Assembly: GCF_026262505.1 (NCBI RefSeq)
Contig: NC_067207.1
Coordinates: forward strand, 7,403,408-7,467,407
Length of the DNA stretch: 64,000 bases
Origin: Trichomonas vaginalis G3
Taxonomy: Eukaryota > Parabasalia > Trichomonadida > Trichomonadidae
Direction: 5' to 3'
Below, piece by piece: positions 1-11,293 of the stretch; positions within the stretch are counted from its first letter, which is position 1, and every line of letters starts with the position of its first letter. The translations under genes were made by a program, and so were the position numbers. The notes under the pieces are model-generated. The model made no database searches. It saw nothing but the letters and a program-made list of their open reading frames with translations, and was not told where the DNA came from.

Positions 1-1980
1 AGGAATAAGTCACCGGCAATCATTTGAACGAAGTAAGTCACGACAACATTAACGAAAAGGAATGAGGGAAAATGAGTGTGTAAAGCGTCACACGGTGAGA
101 TCTCAGCCTCTTCACTGTAAATGATATTTTTGTGCTATATTACACTCTTACACAACTCACGACACTCCTACGATCAATTTATGATTCGACACTGATCAAC
201 ATAGAACGGATAACATAAAGCGAAACATAAAACGATGAACCATAACGATAATCATTAACGATAACATAACGATAAGCATTACGATAACATAACGATAACA
301 ACTGTGGAACATAATTACGATAACATTAACGATAAGAATTTATGTTCCTGACCGTTGTGCTAAATCTGATCAATAGTTCATCATTTAAAAGAAGTTAATT
401 AACTCTGGTAGCAATGGTAGACGTGGTGAACTTTCTCAGTTATTCAAAAATAATATCTTAAGTTTGCTTTAGAGATGAACCTTCAGGGCCAATTCTCAAC
501 ATTTCACTTCTTTCGTCAATTTTCAAGTAGAAGCTTCTTCACACCTATTGGTAAGCAACCTTTTTCGCTATAACAATTCTTGTTCGTTACTGTCCTCAAA
601 ATGAAGGATAATATGTTCACATTTGTCCACGCCTCACTTATATTACTCTTTCGAAGATTCATAACAATACCTGAAGAAGTTGCAAGTAGAGTTCGTTTAA
701 CAGTAAAATGATTAGCTTTGACATTCACGAAGAAACTCTTTGTTTTCAAACTAACTGCTACATTTGTGAATATAAGTTGCGGTCAACTGACGATAGCTAA
801 TGGTCTACCATACTGACCAACGCTTAGATTCTCTTTCACAAATTTTCGTCTAGATAACTACACAGATTTGAAGCAATTAGGAACTCATTCTATGATATAG
901 CAGTAGCGAGAGCCAATTGTCAATCTGATAAAGTAGACTGAGCAATCATCTGCATGGATTTCATAATTAAAAATATTAATAATTATTTTGGAAAAATAAC
1001 ATTTAGAAAATTAATCTAATTTTTCAAAAATATTTTTTTATTCTACTACTAAAGGATATCGCGAAGTTGGTCAAGTTTAGAACTCTCGAAAATAAAACAA
1101 CATCTTACAGAACGTAAGCAAAGAATTAGCAACAAGCAGAGAACGGAAACAATAAAAGCACACTTCGCTGACATCCTTCAGACTGAACTATAAATGCGTT
1201 GCAAGTCTTAATAGAATCTCATGACGTCATCTAAAGTCACGCATACGCGCGACGAAGTCCATCAAGCATTTTCTGTTAATATGACGTTGACTCATAGAGC
1301 TTAGATCACTACCACCGAATGTGTGCGACGCTCGTCATGAAGTAATAGAACAGAGAAGAGTGGTTAGACATAAACAAATTCAAAGACGTTGTCCGAAAGG
1401 CTCTTTCGCCAAATGTGTTCGAATCAAGAGATGTTTGACATAACATGCAAACGTTGGGTGGAAACGGAAAGGAGAAGACGACACCTGAAAACACAGAGAA
1501 CGAGAGATGTTTAAGAGCGCTATAGAAACAAGTTCGCAAAGCTAACGATGGTTCATTCGTTCCAGTACGACAAACCAAAAGAAGTGAAGAGGTGTTAAAA
1601 AAGATATAGAGAATTACGGCAAGAGGAAATGTGAGTCAGGCAATAGCTCATTGACTTAACATCGAAAGCTTAATGAACTCAGACATAGACTGAACTTTAC
1701 ACAAACATTTCGGTAAGGGTTTTATGAGATCTGTGAGAAGATTAAAATAAACTGATCCCACTAAAGATGGCATGGTAATGTGTACAAACGGCGTGGAAAG
1801 TATGAGATGTTCTAGCGTTAAACCTTCATATCTAATTATTGCATTACTACATCAGTCTTGAAGAGAAACTTTATATCAGAGATAAGAATCAAATGCTGCA
1901 GGTATTGTGTGAGAAGCAACTATGACTTTCTGCTGACAACATAAAAGAATCTTACGATAATTAAAGTGTATGATTTAACA
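1..1980. other. Decayed Polinton interior without a readable gene
   Basis: No protein could be recognised. Around 60-150 there is a palindrome-centred module (GGTGAGATCTCA followed by an A/T-rich TATTTTTGTGCTAT stretch) of the kind found after genes elsewhere in elements A and C. At about 190-345 there is a degenerate short tandem repeat built on ACGATAACAT. The rest is AT-rich with short stop-punctuated frames only. Confidence 0.5.
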
Positions 1981-1984
1981 AGAA

Positions 1985-4900
1985 TAGAAAGGCTTAACGA
2001 TGTTCAGATAAAGAAAGCAAACCAAAAAAAGAGACCATATAGAATGAAGCACACTGACAGAAAGAACATGAAAAAATTATTGACAGACTTAAACAAAGGA
2101 GATAAAAACAAGATAATAGATTGACTTCTGGAATGAAATCCTTGGTGAAAGAAGTTTTATGAGAAGACAAAGGCGTCAGTCGGAAAGTATCTTTGCAATT
2201 ACTTATAAATCTTGAACCTACAAATCTTCAATGAACTGAAACAAAAGAACTGAACAACTTATGAAAGAGACAATTTTTCGTTTAGAGCTATGCAGATTCA
2301 GGCTGAGTAATGAAGAAGACATTGACTAATCAGTACAATGAGAGAGGTCTATTCGTGTTAGAGACTTTCCTTCAAGTAATGTTACCAAGAGAGTGCCGAT
2401 TCGAACAGTCAGATATAAAGATCAAGTTACCATTGGTTATTTCAATAGACTCACAAGACATAATGAACTAAAAGATCATACCGAAACAATGTAAAACTGT
2501 TCGATGACTATTGACTTACTTCTCTGTTGAAGACCACTCATGCTAAACGAAAGATTAACCAATGACAACATATTGTCATTCGCAACTATATTAAATTATT
2601 GAAGGAAGTGTGGTGAATGGAACATTGAAAAAAGCAGATGAAAAATATATAAATGATAGAGATGATATAATAAACAGTTTCGCATGGATATGAACTACAT
2701 ACACCCGCTATGGATGTTATGAAAACATTGTGGAGTGCAAATATTCGAACGCTATTTCTTATGAGAATTTCACATATACGACTGTACTTATTAAACAGAA
2801 CCTTCACACATTTAAAGACTTGTCATAATGCTCTCAAGTTATGTGTCAACTGAAGAAGAAAGCAGAGTCCAAAAGAAGTAAATAAAGAAATAAGTGCAAG
2901 TTCATTCCTGAGCATGGTTTCTTTGCTGACTTTTGAGTGTAGTACCGATGGTCTTTCATAAAGCTTTTTAACATCTGTTATGACAGTAAGATGGTTCAGT
3001 GAGTGAAAGCATACTGGGTCAATAACTGTGCAACAGAAATTTTTGGAGCGAACTTCCTGACAAGTTGTTATATATGTCCATAACCTCAGTTTATGATATA
3101 AAACTTCATCTTAAACACATGACAGAAGTAAGAGACTCCCAGTCATTAAAGTGTTCACTGAAAAATGCAAATACTGGTTTATAAAGGAAGGCAATTATAT
3201 AAAAGACTCTTACAGTGTTATAAATAAGTAAGCTTAAACTATTTCCTGCTATGTTTAACTTACACAACAGGACCGAAAGAAGTATTCCAACAACTACTAC
3301 AGCAGTGTTTTGTTAAGCGATATGACGAACAGAACTGGTGTCATTGTCTGAAGCATGTAGAGTTTGTAAAAGATAGTTGAAACGTTATGAAGAACATATA
3401 GATTCCATCAAGGTTGCAGCAATAGATGAAAAACCACTTCGACCTTAGAAAAATAGTAGCACTTTTACTGCAAACAAGATGTAAGAATTTTAAGAGAAAG
3501 GTTTAGTAAAGTTCCCGCAATACTTATTGAAGAGTTTGATTTAAACGTTATGACTACGTTAGTATTCTGTTCTATTGCTAACAAAATTGTTTGAACAGAG
3601 TGTATCCCGAATGGAAATCTTATGACTCTCAAATAAACCAGAGAATTTATTTCAAGATCATTCAAGGTATAAGATGTATGTTGTCAGATAGCATAATACA
3701 ATAAGAGCAAAAGAAACTCATTGCTGACTTGACGCTGTTTTCATTATATTTCCTCACTAATAGCAAGACTTTATACTTTAGAAGGAATTCAAAAGTATTG
3801 AAGGATGAATGTTAAGGCACAGAGTATCTCATGAGACATTTATTCGATGACGACCAAAAGGAACCGCATTGGTGAAAAGTTTATGTCTGGCTTTCTTTGT
3901 TCTCATTAAGATAACAGAGATTGGAATAACATAGACACTTTCCTTTAATAGTTTTGTGACCCTGAACTAAATCCAGGAACTTAACGTTCCAGAAGTTCAA
4001 ACACCTTGCTGTTAATGTATGTTGACCATATAACATTACAAACCTTATAAAATATCAAGATGTCAAATTAAGCTGTATGCAAGGATATTACTACATGGAA
4101 ACAGAGATATAGAAGAAGAGATGAAGTAAAGATTGTTGAAGTTAATGGTTAAAGTATAAAGAAGAAGGAAATCCTTTGCAAGAAAATATAAAGCTCATTC
4201 TGAACAGTATTTTAATGGCAAAACTATTCTATCTCCTATTTGAGTCAAAAATAACCATAAGTAGATTGACAAAGATGCATAGTAGATATGCCATCAGAAA
4301 CTACAACGATATATGTGAAGTTCGAAGGTTTGGATGGTTCAGATAAAACTATTCTTCAAGCTAAACGAAAAGCATTTGCAGACACTTTAACTTCTGTACC
4401 ACTTGTGTTAACTTATCCGTCTATGTCAAAACGTATTATGAATGAAGTGTTTTGCACGATTGAAGACTTAGGATTAAAAGCATTTTATCAGATACAGATT
4501 CGAATGCACATTTTACAATGAAGACATACCACTTTTAGCTCATGAATTTAAGAAGAGATACGGTAGAGAACTTATGGTAAAAACCTTGGTCAGTTTCATA
4601 GTGACTTCGCAAAATAACACCTGGAAAACAAAGTTTAGCATACCAAGTCAATAATTTTGTGAAAAAGACTACAATAGACTACTCACTAACGATTTAAATG
4701 AAGTTGCATTTCACTGCAGGAATGAAAGGCGTGAAGCAATGTTATGCTTTAACCGCTAATGAAATGTTTCCTGAAGCTCATACAATGCTATTACAGATGA
4801 AGATAAAGGTTTAATGTTCGCAAAGGAAAATTTGACAAAGACTCTGAGTTCAGTGTCATGAACTTTATAAAAGCACTTTATGACGGTCAAGAGATTGGAT

Positions 4901-5000
4901 TGACTCATGTAAGTCTTCTAGTCCTTGCTTTGCTGAAAAGTTTAAATCTCTCAATAAACGACTAAAACAGCTTTTATCGTAAGTTGAAGTTTGAGGTCAT
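1985..5000 (+). pseudogene. Protein-primed B-family DNA polymerase remnant (Polinton A)
   Basis: The part after about 4190 is recognisable as the C-terminal half of a Polinton-type PolB. It has a stretch reading PSMSKRIMNEVF, then the metal-binding DTDS motif near 4490, then peptides resembling LGQFHSDF, a Lys-rich thumb segment and RMKGV. These are signatures of protein-primed replicative polymerases that copy the linear element from its ends. Upstream sequence back to about 1985 has the same plus-strand Lys/Asn-rich composition and is assigned to the gene only by position. The gene is broken in many places, so it is a fossil. Nothing downstream to 5200 is coding, apart from short direct repeats containing GAGGTCATTTATTTTTGTCAG at 4990-5090. 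Confidence 0.6.
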
Positions 5001-5199
5001 TTATTTTTGTCAGCAATGAGGTCAGAATGAGGTCGCAAGAGGCATGAATGAGGTCATTTTATTTTTGTCAGCAAATGAGGTCATTCATGATAAAAATAAG
5101 CCGCTAGCGCAAGGGCAAGCCCATGTGTCATTTACAATACTGCGATGGTAGAGTTTAAGGAGTTGTGCTTCAATGTAGAGACACAGTCCTTATGGTCTG

Positions 5200-6270
5200 A
5201 GTAAGAACACTGGCAGTTATGGTCATGATGGAGAACAATGTCCTATCCAAAACTTCACGATTGAAGCCAGTTAATTTATAGTATTTAGGGTTAGGAAGTG
5301 GTGTAGTTCTTGTATGGACCAATGAACGTCATTTTCAACTCCTCTTACTTAAGTTTGAATATATATAGCTTGCTTTCTATCCAAATGCCCGGTGTTACAT
5401 ATCTTTGAAAATTCTTTTTCCTCGAAGCATTGCCATCAATAATTGAAAACATTCTGAAATCATCACTTGGTTCAGAGATTGAAAATCTTATACGTAGTGG
5501 ATTTTTTTCTCTTTAGCTACTTCATTGAATGTGAGAAATAAACAAACTGAAGCATGAGTTCCATCTTTCATTTCATTAAAATTCATAATGAAAGTTTATA
5601 AGTTGTGGCTGACTACCTCTTTCTCAGTTGTGCAAGAAACTCACGTAAAGGCTGTAAAAGTTTGTACTTCCAATGTTAAACTTTTTCTCGATACACTTTC
5701 ATTAAAATGAAATCATACATTGCAACAATGTTTGTATCGTCTTTAAAATATTGTATATGTGAAGTGTTTGGGCGCTTAAAGACTGTTCGTCATTTCTATC
5801 TTCGACTTGAAGTATAAAGGCAACTTTCCTCAAATGCACGTGTTATATACATAGATGTTATGCCAATGTAATCTTCTCTTCATATGTTCACAATCAGTCT
5901 GTTGGAAACTTAAACGTTACGCTGTTCCCCTTATTTTGACGTCAGGGTTTTCACTACTGAACGCAACAGATAAAGGTATTTGTCTATACATTAGTTCCAA
6001 TAAAAATAAACCATTTACTCTTTCTTCACTTCAGCTTCTTAGCTTTTGCTTCAGCTTCTTCTCTACTTCTTCGCGAGCAAACGTGTTCTCTGTCTTCCAG
6101 CAGCTAATGCAGCTAGTTGTTTTTCACTAAGTTTTCTCTTGGTCTCTCTGGCTTTGGTTCTTGTTTTGTTCCTTCAGTTCGGATAAAATTTGCTCGCGAA
6201 TTTCTTTCTTCAATGCTTCAACATCTATGACCCTTGGGTCTTGTCCGTAGACTTGTCTGAGTCATTTGAC
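5200..6270 (-). pseudogene. Unrecognised minus-strand gene remnant with Lys/Glu-rich coiled-coil (Polinton A)
   Basis: On the minus strand, 6010-6270 reads as a charged Lys/Glu/Gln-rich segment of coiled-coil character, and weakly coding sequence continues toward 5200. No family was recognised. Composition and position next to the capsid gene suggest a virion-associated or packaging-related Polinton gene, but this is inference. The locus is broken in several places. Confidence 0.3.
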
Positions 6271-6289
6271 TGCAGATAAAAAAACAAAA

Positions 6290-6735
6290 TTAAAAACTTT
6301 AACACTAAAATGAGCTGTCAAATATCAGAACGAGAGTCTATATTATTAAATGACGCCAGAGGAAACAACATCCTTTCTATTACGTAAGTCAGAGTAAAGA
6401 TGGTAAAATATATGTAGAAAAAGAAAGGTTCATAGCGAAGCAGAAAGCGACAACATTAAGGTGCATGGCAAGGTGAAGTCCACGAAGCCCATATAAAACT
6501 TCTGTTCAAACTGAGCCACCAAAGAAACCAGAAGAAAGAAGCCAGATGTACTTTCAATAACGAACCAAGAGCTTATTGCAAAGTTCGTGAATTTCATTGA
6601 AAAACAAACCGAGTCAAAGAACCCTGACCCGCCAGTGAAGAAGTTAGACAAAAGAGAATGTACAGTTCATTGAAAATGTCAAGAAACAACTTCCACCACC
6701 GAATGCCAAGAAGAAGAGTGATGAATAATGAAAAA
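6290..6735 (+). pseudogene. Small unrecognised plus-strand gene remnant (Polinton A)
   Basis: A plus-strand stretch lies divergent to the preceding minus-strand remnant and directly upstream of the capsid remnant. It has short peptides rich in Lys, Glu and Pro, and the frame is broken. No homolog could be named. Strand and position suggest a gene immediately upstream of the capsid gene. Confidence 0.25.
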
Positions 6736-6762
6736 ATAGATATTTTTATCTGAAGTAAATAC

Positions 6763-8278
6763 ATGCAGAACGAACAGCTAAACGAATTTACTCCAGCAGA
6801 GCATATTCATCAGATTCGCTCATATTTCGATATCATAGACAATGCAGTTCAAATTGGTGACACTAATAGAAAATATTCTGACGCAAAGATTCCATCACAA
6901 CCTGGAACTGCTAAAGATAAACACATGGGTAACATTCAATCTCTCACCTCCTGGTGAAAATATGTTGGACCTTTACAATACATTCATTACGTATAAAATG
7001 GAAGGTCAATTTATTGTAGATAAAGAAATTGGTTCAGTTCCAATAAAACAAACCCACCAGGATTTTGGATTGGTTTCGATGACGCTCTATGCAGTTGCTG
7101 GATATCAAATCCTTGCAAATGGTCGTATCGTATATTCTCAAGACAACGCAGAGAAGAAGCATATATAACTTCAAAACTCACAAACTACCGAACAAATAAA
7201 AGTAGAATGTTTTCTCAAAGACTCGACATGAAGATGATGGATCATTCGGAACATGCAGAACAGGACAAATTGTTAGTGGTCCAATTAACAGCAGAAAATC
7301 ATTTGATTTTAAGCTTCGTTTAAGAATTCCTGTTAGAAGATTCCTTCCATTAGAAGCTATTCGATTTATTTCCAGCTTTTGCAGGAACATTCAGCTTAAA
7401 AGTAAAGTTCAGTAGCGACGCCTTACAATGCACATCTATATCTGTAAATGATATCATTGCTTTCAATCCAACTCTTAAAAGTTGCATTTGCTTCAGATTC
7501 AAATCCACCGACAAAATAAATTTGTTCCATGGAATGAACCTTCACTATGATAACGAAGGCAGTAGAAGCTAGTGGAACAGTTACTATAACAACTGTAAAC
7601 CAGCAACTATTTCGAAACAAGATGGATTTTAATGAATGTTTCATTCATCCAAAGTCATTCTCTTTAGACCCTAACATTTATACAGAACTTGTAGAAACAT
7701 TATACAAACGAGGCTTTATGTTTTCTCTGTTAAAGTTATGGATTGGATTCCTATGGACGGTTCATTCTCAAAGAAACAGATTAGTCAAGTGAACATTTAC
7801 AGCAGCTTATACGCCTATTAATGTTAAAAGTATTTGGGCATTATTTAGAAAGAAAGACACTATTATAATTTTGAGAACCCTAAGTTTAAATATCTTCAGC
7901 TTTCCATGGGAGCTTATGGAAATATGCCTGCAAACCTGAAAAATCATATGGACCTGTATTTATGAAATGGTTGCGAACGCTTGCAATACAAACAATGATA
8001 TGATTGGATTTAATGAAGATGTTATGAGGTCATTGGTGGATTAGTATGTATGTGGAACATAAATGGGATAGCTATGACAACACACATTTCTATGTGGTTT
8101 TCCAACAGAAGTGGACTTTGCTTCCAGCAAGGTCAAACATCTACTGCTCAATAACATACAAATTGTCTGTTAAAGGACCTATTGAACTAGCAACTGAAAA
8201 CGTACCAAAGCCACTTATTGGATTTAGAGGGATTGTTGCTTTGCCATTCAGGTGCGTGCTAATGGCATCCCCATAATA
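6763..8278 (+). pseudogene. Diverged Polinton major capsid protein remnant (Polinton A)
   Basis: Short peptides align in order with the intact capsid protein at 60048-61655. The segment near 7090-7140 (AVAGYQILANGRIVYSQ) parallels the GYQYAPEVFMGYKIYSNSD region, and the segment near 7300-7380 (KLRLRIPVRRF) parallels KLKLRVPLSSFLIFRFL. Later pieces keep the aromatic-rich character of the double jelly-roll capsid. It is a distinct, more diverged lineage than the capsid genes of Polintons B, D and F. Roughly ten breaks; non-functional. Confidence 0.55.
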
Positions 8279-8352
8279 AGATTAGATACTATAACTTAGC
8301 TACGGACGACAGTGAGGAATAAAGGATGAACGTTTATTTTTAAAGCTATAAA

Positions 8353-8806
8353 ATGAGTTCTTCATCAAGCTCTCGTGAACCTTCACCATCTATGAAACAA
8401 ACTTTACCAAACGATTATGGAGCACCTATTGAATATTTCTTACGAGCTGCACAATGGCAAAGAGCAGTCTCACCAAGGTTAGGTGTTCCACCAGCTCCTG
8501 TCAAAAATAGCATTTGGTCAAGTCCTTATAAAATATGGTCTCCCACTAGGTTTGCTAGCTACAGCAGGAGCAGTAATGATGTTGAAAAGAAATAAAGCAA
8601 ATGTTGTAAATAATACTGAAAGCTGAAGTTAAACAAACTCCGACACCATCGCCAAAACCAACGCCTTCACAAACAACACCTTCAATGACTCCTGAACCTA
8701 TGGAATTACAAACTCCTGTTCAAAAGTCAACTCCAAAACCGACTCCAACATTTAAACCAGAACCTACACCACAAATAAATCGTAAAACTCCTGCGTTTCC
8801 TTACTG
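8353..8806 (+). pseudogene. Small membrane protein with Pro/Thr-rich tail, remnant (Polinton A)
   Basis: The N-terminal 80 residues start with a Ser-rich stretch (MSSSSSSREPSP). A short hydrophobic patch follows at about 8560-8590, and then a tail dominated by Pro, Thr, Lys and Gln runs to a stop near 8806. The layout (short N-terminus, one hydrophobic segment, Pro-rich tail) suggests a small virion membrane-type protein, a class Polintons and related viruses often carry. No named family was recognised. The gene is broken. Confidence 0.4.
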
Positions 8807-8853
8807 AAAAATAACGTTATTTTTATTAATATTAAAATTTTAATTTGATTGAA

Positions 8854-9094
8854 ATGACGACTAAAGTCACTGAAGCAATGAAACAAAAGTTTTTGGTAGA
8901 ATACATTAAATCAGGAATATTCCAGAAGGTTTTTACATTCATACTATGAAGGATGGTAGAGTTCAGTTTAGAAAGATAAAGCACCATTAGATAAAGAAGG
9001 AATTTTGAGAAAGATTAAACTTCATGAGGACAACATTGCTGAACTTAAGAAGAAGTTAGAAAGATGGAGAAAGCAGACGACAGTGAGGAAATAA
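8854..9094 (+). pseudogene. Homolog of the 80-residue element-C protein, decayed
   Basis: The opening MTTKVTEAMKQKFLVEY is nearly identical to the start of the 80-residue genes at 15968-16210 and 37426-37668. The C-terminal half again predicts a short Leu/Lys/Glu coiled-coil. Its position before the right terminus of A matches its place in element C, supporting the view that A and C share one Polinton lineage at this end. The frame is broken. Function unknown. Confidence 0.7.
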
Positions 9095-9111
9095 GCAAAT
9101 GAATTCAAACA

Positions 9112-9225
9112 GGTGAAAAAAGAGGTGAAAAAAGAGGTGAGATCTCACCACTTCACCTAAATTTATTTTTGTGCTATGTTTTCATACGTGTGAGGGTGGT
9201 GAGATCATTTTATTTTATTTATATT
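9112..9225. promoter_or_regulatory. Palindromic post-gene module (GGTGAGATCTCACC)
   Basis: Directly after the 80-residue gene remnant there are two GAGGTGAAAAA-type repeats, a 14-bp palindrome GGTGAGATCTCACC, and an A/T-rich stretch ending in a conserved TTTTCATACGTGTGAGGGTGGTGA segment. The same arrangement follows the intact 80-residue gene in element C (37680-37780 and 15850-15960), with a different palindrome (AGATCT core kept). The conserved place after a stop codon suggests an RNA 3'-end or termination signal, but this is inference. Confidence 0.45.
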
Positions 9226-9283
9226 TTTAAAATTATTTTTATTTTATTTGGATGTAATGACAGAACAAAAATAAAGCATATCT

Positions 9284-9711
9284 ACTCAACAGGAATGAGA
9301 CCCTTACTGACTATGTATTTGTTTAATGCTTGATGAAAACAATGGTACATATTATCGTATGGGTATACACAGCGTCTGTTTCCATCGTCGTCGTATATGT
9401 AGAGCTCAAATCCAGTCCAACTTCTTTTGTACAATATGTAGCTTTATTTAAGTATGCAATTATGTAGATAAGGCAATTTTCTTCATCGCTCCAGAATAAT
9501 TTTTTTGTTCTTTGTTGAAATAGTTTTCGTTCCCTGCGACCATAAGGAATGTATGCAATGAACTTTGCGTCATAAGGATTGTAATATTATTCAGGGTTCT
9601 TCTATCGTCAATGTGTGTCTTTGTTAAAATGCATGTTCCAGTTTTAACTTGAGTTTTGAAATAGTTCACGGAAACGTCTGGGAAAGAGTCATAGTAAATG
9701 TAGTCGGACAT
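9284..9711 (-). pseudogene. Small terminal-region gene of Polinton A (unknown function)
   Basis: The minus-strand reading begins MSDYIYYDSFPDVSVNYF, is rich in Tyr, Asn and Thr, and continues to a C-terminal piece ending VSKGLIPVE just before the stop near 9284. The gene points away from the terminus. It is not the same gene as the one at the equivalent place in element C. No family was recognised. About one break. Confidence 0.45.
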
Positions 9712-9769
9712 GTCTTTGTAATGAAATAAAAAAATTTAAAAAAAAATAAAAATAAGGTTATTTTTTATT

Positions 9770-9958
9770 TAGTGAGGATGGTAGTGAATTCGTTAGTGAA
9801 GTCGTTTATGTGTCAGATGGTTTTGTAAATATTTAAGGTTAAGTTGGTGTTATGGTTGTGTTGTAAAATATACGTTACCAGTTTCGTAAAGTGTCAAAAC
9901 CGCTAAGTGGTGTACGGAGGCGCGCAGTGCCACAGTGCACGACTTAGGGATACTAACT
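9770..9958 (+). repeat. Right terminal inverted repeat end of Polinton A
   Basis: The stretch ending ACTAACT at 9958 resembles the last 190 bp of element C (39450-39637). Shared features include a TTTTGTAAATATTTAAGGTTAAG motif and the GC-rich GTACGGAGGCGCGCAGTGCC block 20-50 bp from the end. The terminal CT matches the 5'-AG...CT-3' ends of Polintons. The next bases (9959 onward, ACATATGGC) belong to the capsid gene of Polinton B. Confidence 0.75.
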
Positions 9959-11254
9959 ACATATGGCATAATAGAATTTTGCATTTCAGGGTTAATGGTT
10001 GTTGTGAAGTTGTTGTTAAAGTTCATAGCATCTAATGTCAAGTTGTATGACCTCATATCCTCAACTGTAGAATATTCTTCTCTTGGATAATATTTGCCAT
10101 CTATGTTTATATGATATTTAATACCAGGGTTGTAGAAACAAGAATAGTCATTTATAGTTCGTCTGAACAGTACAAACATAGTATCTGCATGTTTCATTGC
10201 AGTTGTTAAAGCAATATCTGTTCTTGCACCTTCGGCTCCTGGATTTTGGTTTCCAACTTCACCTGCAAAGTCTTTGACAGATATTTGGTGTATAGGGAAC
10301 ATAAGTGGAACTGCAATATATTTGGCAGCTAAAGCATTTGAAATATCTGGGTCCAACATATAAACAGCAAGTCTGCTTTCTATTCTCTTGCATTCAAACT
10401 GTTCGCATGTGAACTTAACTGGGTCCCAAGCATCTCCAGCAGCATTGAAATAATAGTTTACTTCATTGTTGAAGTTTGAGAAACCAAAGTTTAAGTCAAC
10501 CTTGCCTTTGCAAAATTCGGCGAATGACGTTTTATTTGTTCCCTTTACGTCTGTAAGAGTGAATGGGTCTTGGGTTGGTGCAATGACTAAGTTATTTTTG
10601 CTTGGAGTAAGTTCGATAGAAATTTTTCCTGCCCAGTTTGGCAAGTATCTTAAAAACCTGAAGATGAGGAAAGATGACAAAGGAACTCTAAGTTTCAGTT
10701 TTACTTTGGTTACTGCTGCTGCAGTTTGTCCAGAAAGGTCAACATAAACTCCTGGAACGTTAGGGTCAAGTCTTCTTATTTTCTCAATAGTTGCATACTG
10801 GTCTGTTTGTTCTCTAGCTTGTGGTTGTACTGAGTTTCTCAAAGCGAACCATTCATAGTTTGCCCATGTTACTGTTTGAACTAAGTCAGAGTTAGAATAT
10901 ATCTTATATCCCATGAAAACTTCTGGAGCATATTGGTATCCGACATAGAAAATTCCATTGCAACCTTTTTGTCAGACAACTTGGCAGAAGGTTTTATTTC
11001 AATGTCTTTGTTCCACGTATAAGAATGAGTTGTCAATAGAAATAATTGAAACCTGTCGCAAGCAATATCTACTGTTGTTGAAGAACCTTCTCCAAACTCA
11101 CCTACGTTTCCATAAGAAACAGCAGTTGTATATTCGTAAGTTCCAGAACTATTTCTGACCTTTAATGGCATTGTCGCATTCGTTATACCATTCGGAAACA
11201 TTTCGCGTTCATGGCATCCAAAACTGTTGGCGTTATATTCTGAGCGGCGTACAT
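9959..11254 (-). pseudogene. Major capsid protein gene of Polinton B, truncated by element A
   Basis: This is the same protein as the intact 535-residue capsid at 60048-61655. The start codon lies at 11254 and the reading ends where Polinton A begins, so the C-terminal fifth is missing here. Recognisable segments include GYQYAPEVFMGYKIYSNSD, the KLKLRVPLSSFLIFRFLRYL strand region, and a Tyr-rich late part. Polinton capsid proteins adopt a double jelly-roll fold. Besides the insertion there are only one or two breaks. Fossil. Confidence 0.85.
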
Positions 11255-11293
11255 TTCATATGGGTAAAAATATAGAATAGTTGGATTTATTTG

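Larger units (their letters stand above)
1..9958 (+). mobile_element. Polinton/Maverick A, right-hand part, old and decayed
   Basis: The element runs off the left edge of the window and ends at 9958 in the sequence ACTAACT, preceded by a GC-rich subterminal stretch nearly the same as the ends of element C. Parts recognisable in order are a protein-primed B-family DNA polymerase, a Lys/Glu-rich minus-strand gene, a capsid-protein-like gene, a Pro-rich membrane protein gene, an 80-residue gene also found in element C, and a small minus-strand gene next to the terminus. It is clearly broken, with several dozen breaks, and looks the oldest element here. It abuts the capsid gene of Polinton B directly at 9959, which implies insertion into B. 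The left end and the partner target duplication lie outside the window. Confidence 0.8.

Noticed and set aside
1309-3665. Minus-strand frames of 60-90 residues in the first 3.7 kb
   Set aside because: Chance frames opposite decayed plus-strand Polinton sequence; no family features.
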